Below, one piece after another: positions 47,192 through 58,765 of a DNA stretch of 64,000 bases; position 1 is the stretch's first letter; every line of letters begins with the position of its first letter. Below the pieces are notes generated by a model. It did not search any database. It was not told the origin of the DNA and saw only the letters and a list, made by a program, of their open reading frames with translations. The translations under genes and the position numbers were made by a program. Source of the stretch: Karstenula rhodostoma CBS 690.94 (lineage: Eukaryota; Ascomycota; Dothideomycetes; Pleosporales; Didymosphaeriaceae); contig MU001511.1 of the NCBI GenBank assembly GCA_010093485.1, positions 1-64,000 on the forward strand. The letters are read 5' to 3'.

Positions 47192-48340
47192 ATAGCTAAT
47201 AACACTACTAAAGCTTATACTACTAAAATACTTAAATAAGAATAAAAACTTAAAGTTAAATAAGTAACTACTACTAAAAGATTTACTATAACTCCTTAAA
47301 TAACTTATTATAATTACCCTTCTACTTAGTCTATTTCCTATACTCCTAGCTAAACTCCTCTAATAGTATTATATACTTCCCTAGTTATAGAAGAAGAATA
47401 TATTAGAACTATTTAGCTAATAAGCTACCTTAGCTACTTAATAAGTACCTTAAGTAGTAGATTAGATAGCCTCTACTATAATATTATAAACTAGTAGACT
47501 AAGTACTACTTTTACTATTATATATACTTATATAAACTAATATAAGCTAGATTCTCTACTTATCTAATTAAATTTTACTAATTATTATAGTCTACTATTC
47601 CTAGCTATATATATAATATACTTTATCCTATTTTATAATAATTTAAACTTTAGTATAAGCTTCCCTTATCTTCTTTATTACTTAGATTTTTACTAATTAT
47701 ATATAGGCTTATAAGGTTAATTATTTATAATAGTATATTTAAGCTATATTAAAGGATTAGAATAAGGGTTAAGAGACCCTTTTTATATCTTTATAGAACC
47801 CCTATTTAATAACTAGCTCTTTTTCTACTCCTATCTCTACTCTACCTACTTCTATCCTATTTCTACCTACTCCTATCCCTACTTTTATCCCTACTCCTTT
47901 TACTTTTATTTTTATTTCTACTACTCTTATTTCTACTCTACCTACTTTCTAGTAGGTCTACCCTATAAATAGCTAAAAGGCAGGCTTATAGAAAGCTATA
48001 TATACTTTTAAGTATAGTATATCTACTCTTTATAAGTACTATACTTCGCGGTAGCTCTATAAGGTAGGTCTAAATATTAGTTATTATAGTATAGATTAAT
48101 AGTAGCTTAATTTTAATTATTCTAAGGAGTATTTATATAGTTATAGTAGGTTTTTTAAAACTAAGGAATTTTTTATTTATAGTTAGGATAGCTTTAGATA
48201 TAAGTATACTAGGCGCTCTAATATATTAAAAGTATAGTAGTATACTTAACTTTATAAGCTCTTTAATTAGATACTTAATATATTTAAGTAGGATAGATTT
48301 CTTTTATTTTTCCTTTATTTTTCTTTTATTCTCTAGTTAA
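47192..48340 (+). pseudogene. Antisense open frame in Copia-D
   Basis: An uninterrupted-length frame of 382 codons plus stop (1149 nt), opposite to gag-pol. It starts ATA-GCT-AAT-AAC (former Met-Ala-Asn-Asn) and ends AGT-TAA. I read it through in one frame without a shift; internal stops are about 25 TAA/TAG. The region at codons about 205-255 is made of CTA, CTC, TCC and TCT codons and would have been Pro/Ser-rich. The N-terminal third is basic (KAYTTK, E*KLKVK, TTTKRF). No known domain recognised. See copies at 5469, 20241 and 36167. Confidence 0.48.
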
Positions 48341-48489
48341 AAAGTACTTTTTATAATTAAATCTAATAAATCTCTACTTACTTTACTTTTTCTATATCTA
48401 TAATTATAAAACTTATATTTTAAAGATTAAATAGCTTTATAAATCTAGTAAACTATTACTTTAATAGCACTTTTATTAAACTATCTATA

Positions 48490-51400
48490 GGTATTTTATT
48501 TATTTTAAAATATAAAATCTTAAATAATCCCTTTATATACTCTTATTATAGCTATATATTCTAGATATTAATATATTAAAGGTATATAGTAATCCTTTTA
48601 TTTTTTCTAATTACTAGTTTAATTATCTACTAGTTATTATAGTAGATTTACTAGAGTAATCCTAAGTCTAGTATAAGTTTAATAAAGAAATACTTTAAAG
48701 TTATTACTTCTTTACTAATATACTCTAGAGCGAGAAGTTCTACTTTTATAATTAAAGTTATAATTATACTTTAGTAAGCTACCTTCTATAGAATAGTGCT
48801 ACTAAATAGTAGAGTAATATACCTATAAAATAATTATCTTATTAGTAGATTATCTATAAAAGATATATCTCTATAGATAAGTAGGTCTAGACTATTATAT
48901 TTACTAAACTAAATTACTTTCTAGCGCGTTCTATAGAGGTATAGAATTACTTAATTAACTACTACTTTATACTTTATACTTAGGTTAGTAAGGAAGAAGG
49001 ATAGCTTTAATATAGTAAATATAATATCTAGTTATAGTATAATTACTATATATAATACTAATTTAACCTTCTCTTAATAACTCTTAATCTACTATAGTAA
49101 TACTTCGCCTTTACTCTTTTTAAACTTATTAATTAAGAGAGGAGTAGGTAGAAAGCTACTAGCTTTATAAAGCTTAAATCTTTTTATAATCTTATTAATA
49201 TATATATTATATATAAGTGTAATTATCTAATTATCTTAGTCTTTAATTACTTATACTTTAAGAAACTACTTAACTAGTCCCTTATCTTTAATCTTATATT
49301 TATTTATAACCTTATTTTATAGTATTTAAGTTTACTCTCTATAGTTATTATAATATAGAAGTAGTATATTATCTATATAGAATAGTACTAGGATTTTCTA
49401 ATCTCTAGAAAGGAATAAATAAGACTCTTCCTTTAAAGCTTTAAGCTCTTTAGCTCTAAGCGAGCGGGAAAACTCTTTATATTAGAGAAGTAGTAAGTCT
49501 CTTAAACTATAGAGAGCTTAATTTAATCTTATATATATTTCTAGTATCTTAAACCTATCTAGAAGTTTATAGGTTATAGAATTATCTATTATAATTATAG
49601 TATTTAGAAATACTCCTATAATATTATATTATTTAATTTTAAGGTTAAACTCTATAGTAATTACTATTACTACTTAGAATAACCTTACTATAAGTATAGT
49701 AGTATAGGTTAAGTATAGGGTATTCTTTAGTTAAAGATTCCCTCTAACTATAATATAAGTTTTATAGTTTTTAAACTAACTATCCTAATTAAGCTTATAT
49801 ATAAATACCTATTTTAATAGAAATAGGCGTCTTATTACTTATAATTAGGGTAGTTTTATTTAAGTTCCTTTTTACTATAGGGTAGTAATTTCTTTAATTA
49901 TAGCCTACTTAAATAGCTTTCCTAAAGGATAGGAAAGTAGATATTTCTAGAGTATTAGTTCTAGTAGTAGCTTATCTCTATATAAATAAGCTAGTAATAT
50001 TACTATTTTTAATTTCTTAAGTATAGTTACTATAATTACTATATTTAGTATCTTATAGTCTTTATACTTATTCTAGGTTTTATCTACTCCTAGTATAAAT
50101 ATATACACGAAGTTAATCTAGAAACTATTTTTTAAAGATAGATTTACTATTAGTATATATATACTAAAATTTAATCTATCTTCTAGCTAATTATTATAAT
50201 CTATATTTTATTATCTTAATCTTTAAACTAGTAAATATCTGCTTATTAGTTAATTAATTTTAGGTACCTCTTTTTAAAGTTATCTACTTACCCTACTTAC
50301 TATAGAGAAGATATACTATTACCTTTAGTTTACTAGTAGATTTCTTACTTTATCTAGCGGTATAGAGTTAGTTATACTAGATTAAAAGGTAGTAGTAGGG
50401 TTTTAAAGCTCCTACTCTAGGAAAGTATTATTCTAAGGCTCTAGTTTACTAGCTCTTCTAGTTAAATTCTAATTCTAGTAGCTCCTAGTATCCTTATAAT
50501 TATATTAATTAGTTTCTATAATATTTAGCTATAGTATTATATCTAGAGTTATAAGTCCTATACTTAAATCTTAGCCTATATAAATTTCTAGTTACTAGCT
50601 AGCTATACTTATAGCTTATATAGTAATTAGTATTATTACTTTCTAATTTCTTAGTTAGCTATCCTTAGAATTTATTTACTCTAATCCTTTACCCCTAAAT
50701 AGTTACTTAGTATTCTTAATTCTTATAGTGCTCGCGTGCTTATTTAAGCTAGAAATAAGATTAATTATATTAAATATATTTTCTAGATTATTAACCTTAT
50801 TCTTATAAATACTTTCTATAATTCTTAAAGTTTTTACCTTTAGAAGTTTAACTTTATATACTTCCTAGTAGAAGATTATCTTATTAAATATAATATTCCT
50901 AGTTATAATTACTTAATTAAGTATAGGAACCTATATTCTATAGATATTAAAAACTTAATAGCCTACTAAATACCTAATATAAGCTCTTAAATTTATTTTA
51001 AATCCCCTTCTATTATACCTAGCTTCGCGATCCTTTATTAGAGAATATACTTAGTATCTATAGGTATAAATCCTATTTTAGTCTAGATAGAGATCTACTA
51101 TTATATATTATATAATTACTAGCTTATAGTACTAAAAGTACTATTAGAACTAGCTATCTAATATTTTATTTAGTAATTAAAAACTATATACTATACTTAG
51201 GCTTATATTATATAGCTAGACTACTATATTTATAATCTCTAGCTATAGTTTTATTAGTAGATTCGTGCTAGACCTTATCTTTACTATTTATTTAATTAGC
51301 TCTTTTCTAGCTCGCTCTGCCGAACTATTAGTTTTATACGTGTAAGGTAGTAAAGGGTTAATTATAATTCTTTCTTTAATTACCTATTTTTTATATTATA

Positions 51401-53400
51401 ATATCCCTTACTATAGGAGTATTATTATATTATTATTCTACTAAATTTATATAATTTAGAGCTAATACTTATTCTTTATAAAGGTCGATAGGTATTTTAT
51501 TAATTATAGAATCTCTAAAAGCGTCTTTCCTTATAGATTAAAATTATAGAACTTCCCGCTAAATTCTTTCTTTATTATAAGAATCTAGAATTTAAGTATT
51601 TACCCTTACTCTATATTAAATAGGTTCTATATAATATAGTAGAATAGATATAGTAAATACTTATATAGTTATTATAAGATTACCTTACTTATATATATAA
51701 CTATATAATACTTATATTCTTATTATCGCGTTCCTTTAATTAATATACTATATATACTAGAAACTAGAGCTTATAATATCTTTTTCCTAAGGTATCCTAA
51801 TTACTTATACTATAGTTCTTTACTATCTAAACAGGGGATATTCTCTCTTAATAGTCTAGATAATTAAATTATATTTATAATAGTAGAATAAGAGTATATA
51901 GGCTTATATTTAAAAAAAGTAAGGTTATACTTATACTATAGATCTACTATTATAATACTTTATTTAATTATTCTAATCCTTAGGGTATTATTTAAGCTAA
52001 AATACTAAATACTAACTTTTTTAAGTTAAGCTTTTAAGATAATATTTATATAAAAGTTCTTAACTACTTTTATATCTTTAAGTAGTAGATTCTCTAATTA
52101 TTTCCTATTCTTACTATAAAGAATATTCTTAATTAGGTAATTTCCTATTTCTAAGATAGGTAGAGCTTAAGTTCCTACTTTAACTTAGTCTTCTATAGTT
52201 ACTTTCTTAAAAGAACTAGTAACTAGAAGGTTCTAATTATTAATAAAATAAATAGTAGCTACGCTATTTAGAATTATACTTTTAGAAAGTAGATAAGAAT
52301 TTTATATTATATTATAGATTCTATTTTTAGAGACTTCGCTTAAAAGGTTAATTAGATTAATAAGAGCTACTGCAATACTACTAGAATAATTAATAGTAAA
52401 CTATTTCTTATTACTTATTTTCTAATTAGCGCTATTAATTTTAGTCTATAACTTTAACTATTATAAGAGTTTTAGATAGCTTAAAATCTTATTTTACTCT
52501 TTATTAGAAAGGTTAAATACTTAGAATCTATTAATTAGAGCACCAATAATAGCTATCTATAAGTATTAGTATTTAATTAGTTACTATTTATATTAGGCGT
52601 TCTTATAGGGGTAGTTAAAATAATTATTATTCTATATATTATTAAATAATTCCCTACTAGGCTTAGTAGTCTAACTACTAAATATCGCGTAGATACTAGT
52701 TTTTTTATAATTAGGGTAAAGTAATTATTCCTAAATTAGTACTAAAAATACCTTTCTAATCTTAGAAAGTATTATTATAGGTTTTCTAAGCATCTTATTA
52801 AGCAGGATTTATTACTTAATTAAGTAGGACTACTTAGGGGCAATCTTCTTACCTAAAGCTTTAAAGAAATTATAGGTTATAAGCACTCCTTTAGTTTCTT
52901 TAACTAAGTATATAATTGCTTTATAGTAAAAGAGTTACTATTCTTTAAACTAGGTCTCTAGGTTCTACTATCTACTCTTTACTTTATTAAAATAAGTATA
53001 ATACTGTACTTAAATAAAATTCTTAATTACTCCTTTAGTAGGCGCTAAATTATTCTTTAGTATATAAAGTAGATATTATAAGGTAGATTTATTATCTTTA
53101 ACTATATTAATTATTACTAGAGTAAGGAGATCTTAGGAGATAGTAGTATAAACCTAGTTCTAGAGATTTTATAGCTTAGAATAGTATATCTACTAGTTAG
53201 AAACTATAGTATAATATTCTATAATTCTTAAAATATAGCTTTCCTTATTCTTCTTATATAATTTAAGCTCCTGCTTATAATCTTTAAGGTTATCTAAAGC
53301 GACTAGTTAGTATAGTTCCTCTAAAATAACTAGTTAAATAGGGTAATTATTCTTAATTAAGGGGACTATTAGACTATCTAGATTAATTTTAGACTAGATA
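48490..53400 (-). pseudogene. Copia-D gag-pol polyprotein, RIP-inactivated
   Basis: Domains from the 5' end (right): Gag at about 52300-53400; protease with a VATIYF-type active site at about 52245-52290; integrase at about 50900-52000 with PLLPYTYKTNSSAERAR at about 51297-51350, where the Glu after S-A is a catalytic residue; RT at about 49350-49860 with FKNYKTYIIVRGNL at about 49725-49775 and Tyr-Ile-Asp-Asn at 49368-49379; RNase H at about 48650-48990. The domain order, with integrase before RT, is diagnostic of Ty1/Copia. Confidence 0.88.
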
Positions 53401-53599
53401 CCTTTAGAGTTTACTTAAAAATATAAGCTTATAAACTAATAAGGCTAGCTTATTTAATTAATAAGCTAGGTCTAAGTAACTAGAATAGTTAAATTACTTA
53501 TAGCTTTATTAAATAAAGAAGGCTTTTAGTGTAATAGAAGAACCTAAGAGGGCGTATTTAAGTAGTAAAGTATATAGGGAGAATTATTCTATATTCTAA

Positions 53600-53615
53600 G
53601 CGCTAGGCTTATAAC
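53600..53615 (-). promoter_or_regulatory. Copia primer-binding site, half-tRNA type
   Basis: Directly inside the 5' LTR the minus strand reads GTTATAAGCCTAGCGC. Allowing two RIP changes (GA to AA, CCA to CTA) this is GTTATGAGCCCAGCGC, the exact complement of the anticodon stem-loop part of filamentous-fungal initiator tRNA-Met (GCGCUGGGCUCAUAAC). Priming by a cleaved initiator tRNA is established for Drosophila copia and yeast Ty5. The tRNA sequence is from memory. Confidence 0.72.
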
Positions 53616-53821
53616 TATAGTAGAGAAAAGAAGCTTAAATATCCCTTTATTTAGGGAGCGAATTAATTAGATTACTATATAAGAAAAGATTACTAGAAAG
53701 GCTAGTTATATACTATACTTATCCTAAATTAGTTTAGTACTTAGGTTAAGGCACCCCTTATCGCAGCTAATTAGAGCTCTATAAACCCCGATATTGCCAA
53801 GTATTATTTATATTCTTAATA
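53616..53821 (-). repeat. Copia-D 5' LTR (206 bp)
   Basis: Adjacent to the primer-binding site, which makes it the 5' LTR, and followed by the TSD ATAAG (53822-53826). It contains ACCCCGATATTGCCAAG, unmutated at several sites. Confidence 0.92.
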
Positions 53822-53826
53822 ATAAG

Positions 53827-54330
53827 TTATTTAGCCTATTATCTTTTATCTACTTTACTAAATATAATTTTAATCTATTTTTTAAATTCTTTTTAGAATA
53901 TAAAAATCTTTATAGTTATTTTATTTTACCTTTCTAGTTCTACCTTATATACTAGAAAGTTTTTAATAATTAAGTATATTTATTTTACTACCCTTTCTAT
54001 TATATATATTATAGTAGTTAAGATTTTTACTTAGTTATTTCTAAATATATTATAGTTATACCTATAGTATAATACTATATTTATTAAGAATATTTTAAGA
54101 TTAGTCTTTATTTCTCTATTATAGAGTTCTAGAATATTAAAGTTAATTCTTAGTAGGTATACTATTATAGTTATAGGAGCTTAAACCTATTCTATAATTA
54201 TAACTAGCTATACTTTAAACTATTCTACCTTTTTAACTTATACTATTAAGAGGGTTATTAAATTACTAGCTAGACCTAAAGTAGTATTTACTCTAGAGCC
54301 TTTTAAGCTAGTAGGTATATTTAGTAATAC
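53827..54330 (-). pseudogene. Gag-type retroelement H, first part of Gag
   Basis: The minus strand reads LKIFLINIVLYYR, then the KILTTIIY...A..W-like stretch, KNFLVYKVELE and TIKIFIF*KEFKK*IKIIFSKVDK*. This is the characteristic Retrotrans_gag domain (former LKxFL..xELYY, KI..A..Y..G.A..W, F..EF...I...F). It is cut at 53826 by Copia-D and continues at 46605. The start of the frame lies near 54300. Stops are TAA/TAG only. Confidence 0.7.
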
Positions 54331-54889
54331 TATATTAACTTAAATCTTTAGGTAATTAAAGTATTATAAGGGGTTTCCTATATATCTAATCTAGATCTAT
54401 ACCTTAAAAAGTATTTAAAGAATAAGATATAATAGAGATAAATATAAAATTAGATAATAATTCTATATTATAATAAAATATAATATAATAATATTAGGAG
54501 AAGACTAAATATTTATATATATATAAATAGTTTTAATTTAGTTATAAAAGTAAATAAATTTTAAATAATATCTTAAGTTAATTATAAAGAATAGAAACTA
54601 TATAGAGATTTTTTTAAATTATATACTAGTTATTTTAATTCTTACTATTTTAGAATTTTCTAGTTTACTTTTATAGATTCTACCCTCTTAGTAAGAGTAT
54701 CTATTTTATTTTTATTAAAATCTAGTACTTTTAGAATCTTATACTTTTAGTAGGATTATAGTTATATAACTTATAATATAAACTATTTTATAGGCCTATA
54801 TATAAGTATTTATTAGTTTTATTTCTATTACTAATATTTTATATATAATTCTTTCCTTCCTTTTAACCTAGTTCTACTATAATTATAAT
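54331..54889. other. AT-rich DNA upstream of Gag-type element H
   Basis: No gene, LTR or inverted repeat could be recognised. It may be the leader of H; its LTR, if it had one, is not seen in duplicate in the window. Confidence 0.5.
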
Positions 54890-55892
54890 AACTATCTACC
54901 TATTATTACTATTAATACTATCTACCTATTATTACTATTAATATTACCCACTATTTCTTACTTTATTTACTATAAAGTAGTTACTACTACCTCTATATTT
55001 ATTAATTATATAAGTTACTCTAATTTAATTATAATTATTTTTACTATAAAGTCTAACTCCTTTTAGCGTTTAAAAATTATTCTAATTATCTTTTACTATT
55101 TACTAGTAAAGTTCTTATTCTTAGCTAACTACTATAGTATTATTTCTATATACCTCTAGATTAGTAATAGTATACTAGTAATACTATATATATATATATA
55201 TATAATAAACTTACTAATAAACTCTATAATTATATAATCTATAGTTATAACTTATAGTATTTATATACTAGATTAATTATACTAATAAAATTTAATTTAC
55301 TAGAAGGCTTACTTAGTTTTATAGTTTATATAGCTAATTATTATATTTATATTAATATCTATAATAGTAATAGATTTACTACTAATATATACTAAATTAT
55401 ATTTATTACTAAAGATTAACTATTTATTATTATTAATTATTTTAATAGAGATATAATATAGATTTTTTTTTATAAAAACTAGCCTTTATATATAGTACTA
55501 TAAATTACTTACTACTAGTAGGTAACCTCTTTTTTATATTCTTTTTTTAAATTATAATATTATTAATATTTTTATAATATTTTTAATATTTTATAACTTC
55601 TTTATAATTATATATTAGGTATTAGTAAATATAGAGTATACTACCCTACTAGTATTATATAATATTATAGTTAGCTTTACGCTATAACCTTTTTAGTTAG
55701 CCTATATATAGACACTGGGCGCGCCTTAGCCACTTTTTTAGTCCCCCTTTATTTATATATTAGTAAAAGTATAATATACCTTTTTATCCTACCTATTTTA
55801 TTAAGTTACCCTACCTTATAGTAAATCTCTATAATATATAATATTATAGTATTATAGTATTACTATATTATATAATATTTATAGGTAGGTTA
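54890..55892 (+). mobile_element. P repeat, copy 3 (5'-truncated), holding F copy 7
   Basis: Matches P copy 1 from about 37065 to about 37885, starting in the TACCTATTATTACTATTAAT repeats. Interrupted by an F repeat (55671-55838). It is cut at TAGGTAGGTTAATTA, where a new P copy begins at 55896. The TA microsatellite is at about 55182-55203. Confidence 0.8.
55671..55838 (+). mobile_element. F repeat, copy 7 (5'-truncated)
   Basis: Flanked by TAATATTATAG at 55660-55670 and 55839-55849, a perfect 11-bp duplication. It starts TTAGCTTTACGCTATAACC, a point found inside copy 3. It keeps ACACTGGGCGCGCCTTAGCC. Confidence 0.84.
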
Positions 55893-55895
55893 ATT

Positions 55896-56566
55896 AGTCT
55901 AGATTCTAATCCAGGCCTATAGAACTATATAGTATATTTATATAAAAATAAGATCTTTTTATTCTTTTTTAATACTTATTTACTTATTTTTAGACATTTA
56001 TTTATATAATTTAGGCCTTTTTTTTATATATATTTTTATACTTTTTTTATTCTTAGTATAATACTAACTAATAGTTATTTAATATTAACTCTCTTTACTT
56101 ATATTTATTAATATTTTTAACTTTTACTTATAGCTTATAGCTTATAGTTTACCCTATTACTATTACTATTACTAGTAATACTACTTATCTATTATTACTA
56201 TTAATATTATCTACTATTTCTTTATATATTTTATAAAGCTATTACTATTTACTCTATATTTATTAACTATATAGATTACTCTAACTTTATTATAATTACC
56301 TTTACTATAAAGTCTAGCTGTTTTTAATCTTTAAAAACTATTATAATTAGCTCTTACTATTTACTAGTAAAGTCCTTATTCTTAATTAACTACTATAGAG
56401 GTAATTCTAGTAAGTTCTAAATTAGTAATACTATATATATATATATATAAGAAATTTACTAATAGACTCTATAATTATATAGTTTATAACTATAACTTAT
56501 AGTATTTATATACTAGATTAATTATTATATTAATAAAGGTTAATTTACTAGATAATATATTAGATT
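55896..56566 (+). mobile_element. P repeat, copy 4 (5' part only)
   Basis: Begins TCTAGATTCTAATCCAGG, the P 5' end, and follows P to the equivalent of about 37515, where it breaks against an inverted P fragment. It carries CTAGCTGTTTTTAATC and one 26-bp unit, and a TA microsatellite at about 56431-56448. Confidence 0.78.
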
Positions 56567-56735
56567 TCTTTTTTTTTTTTTTTTTATATAAAGCTACTAT
56601 TATAACTACCTAGTAATAAGGAAATATCTAGAGGTACTATATAGATCTATTAAAAGGCTCTAAAGAATAGTACTATTTATAATAAAAGAGAAAGGTACCT
56701 ATAGTACTAGGCTTAATTAACTAAGTATTAACCTA
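56567..56735 (-). mobile_element. P repeat, copy 5 (3' end, inverted)
   Basis: A T run (about 56568-56584) followed by the reverse complement of the last 160-170 bp of P copy 1, including CTAGTAATAAGGAAATATC and GTACTAGGCTTAATTAAC. It continues for about 17 bp beyond transposon Q (57890-57906) before E begins. Confidence 0.78.
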
Positions 56736-57889
56736 TAGTAGGGTAATAGAAAGAAAAAGTATACTTTTTTTTTAAGAAATTTGAAGAGTTAATATCTCTA
56801 CAACTATTATCGCTAGACCTAAATTTAAAAACTTATTAGAAAGGAAGTAGCTAGTTCTATACTTTGAATATTTTATAATTTTTATAGACTAGCGTTATAA
56901 AGGTATAAAATAAATATAAAGCTATAATCTTTTATTCTTTAAAAGTAAAGCGTTAATACTTTTTAACTAGCGTACTAAAAAATCTAAAAATAGTACTATA
57001 TATAGTACTCTATAAAGTATTAATTATATAATTTTTTAGATTAGGTTTCCTTTTAAAATTCTATTTAATTTAGTATTTTACTAAAAATAGATCTTCTTAC
57101 CTATCTAGTCCTAAAAGATCTAGTATCTTTTTTTAATATTTATATCCTTTTATTTACTAGTAAAAATAACCTAAAATTAAATAAAAATTTATTATATTTA
57201 TATTTAAACTAAAATAAAAAAACTAGTAAAATACTATATATTAAATATAGGATTTTTAGTTTTACTTTTTAATCTAGATAATAAGGTATAATTTATAGTA
57301 TATAGAATTAAAGAATATATTTCTATATCTATTTTAGTTATAAAGATATAAAAGATTAAGTTTTTAAATATTTTATTACCTTTTTCTTTATAAATATATT
57401 TCTACTATATTAATATAATATTTTCTCTTATATTTTTTCTATTATAGGGTATAGCTTTTTTATAAAAAAAATAGTTTCTTACTATTAATTATCTTTAAAA
57501 TACCTAAAATTATATCTATAAATAAAAATATTACTATAGAATTTTAAAACTAGTATAACTTTATAGTTAGATAGGAAATATAGTTTAATTTCTTTTCTAT
57601 AGTTTAATCTAACTTAGAAGTATATATAAAGAATTATAAAACTTTTTTTTATATACTAATTAAAATATATAGTATACTAGAAGTTAGGGGTTAAAATATC
57701 TCTAACTTTACACTTAATAAAAAAATCTATTAGAGCTAAGAATCTAAAAATAGAATATAAGTAAGGTAGATATATATTTTCTCTAAAGAATTCTTAAAAT
57801 ACTAACCTTTTAGGGCTAATATCTATAGAGATATAATAGTTTTAAATTATTAACTTTAAAGTATACTTTTTCTTTCTATTACCCTACTA
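56736..57889. mobile_element. Transposon Q: TA-flanked DNA element with 32-bp inverted repeats
   Basis: Perfect inverted repeats start TAGTAGGGTAATAGAAAG at 56736 and at 57889 on the other strand, extending through AAAAAGTATACTT (about 32 bp). The host P sequence ATTAACCTACCTATATA is split at TA, which is duplicated (56734-56735 and 57890-57891). TA targets and such ends fit Tc1/mariner/pogo-type elements; the first TA may be a former CA. Length is 1154 bp, short for an autonomous member. A minus-strand coding-like stretch (about 57640-57050) shows no DDE/DDD motif I can trust. It keeps some CA/TG (TTTGAAGAG, CTACAACTATTATCGC). Confidence 0.78.
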
Positions 57890-58567
57890 TACCTATATAT
57901 ATTATTATTTATAATAAATAAAGTAAGGAAGTAAACTATTATAGTAGAGCTTTTATATAGCTAGCTAAACCTTAAAACTATATATTACCTAATTAGAATA
58001 GAGGATTTTAGACTTCTTATTAGCTAAAAAAAGATATTTTATATATTCTAATTAATCCTTAAAACGCGATATAATAATATTTCTCTAAATATTAATATAA
58101 CTAATATATTATTTATAACTACTTTAGTTATAGAATATTAAACTTAGCTATATATTTCTAAATATTTATTTAGTATATAATTCTTCTTTTAATATTAGTC
58201 TAGCCTAATACTAACTAATACTTTAAAAATTTAAAACTTTTTTTTAATTTAATTTAACTTTATCCCTTATTTATCCTTTTATTATAATATAATTATAATA
58301 CTTAATTTTAATTATATTTTTAGTAATCTTATATTATATCCTTTATTTATTTTAATATCTTCTAAGATATTCTATATTTATAGAATAGTATCTATATTTT
58401 TTATTTCTATAGTATTTCCTAATATTTTCTAATAAAGTAGAAGTCCTTCTAGTACTAAAATATCTATTATATATAATATAGATATACTTATCTAAAATAA
58501 TATTATAGCTATAATAAATAGAATAAAGTATAAATATTCCTTTTTATTATTATTTTAACTAATATTA

Positions 58568-58753
58568 TACGTGCTAAGTCCGTTTTAGATAGCTTAGTAC
58601 TACGCCCTTTTTAGTTAGTCTATATATAGATACTAGGTAAGCCTTAGCCACTTTTTTAGTCCCCCTTTATTCGTGTATTAGTAAAGTATAATATACCTTT
58701 TTATTCCCCCTACTTTATTAAGTTACCCTACCTTATAGTAAATCTCTATAATA
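58568..58753 (+). mobile_element. F repeat, copy 8
   Basis: Flanked by TAACTAATATTA at 58556-58567 and 58754-58765, a perfect 12-bp duplication; E copy 1 had lost this part. It starts TACGTGCTAAG and ends CTCTATAATA. Confidence 0.85.
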
Positions 58754-58765
58754 TAACTAATATTA

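Larger units (their letters stand above)
46606..53821 (-). mobile_element. Copia-D, complete 7216-bp element
   Basis: The only uninterrupted Copia copy and the reference for the family: 206-bp LTRs (46606-46811, 53616-53821), 5-bp TSD ATAAG, primer-binding site at 53600-53615 and polypurine tract at 46812-46824, all on the minus strand. Gag-pol lies at about 48490-53400. The extra 1.66-kb segment 46825-48480 separates RNase H from the 3' LTR. It is inserted into the Gag region of H. Many TAA/TAG codons make it inactive. Confidence 0.94.

Noticed and set aside
55896..56735. Twin-priming inversion of a single P insertion
   Set aside because: Twin priming leaves the A tail at the outer end of the element; here the T run lies in the middle between the two pieces.
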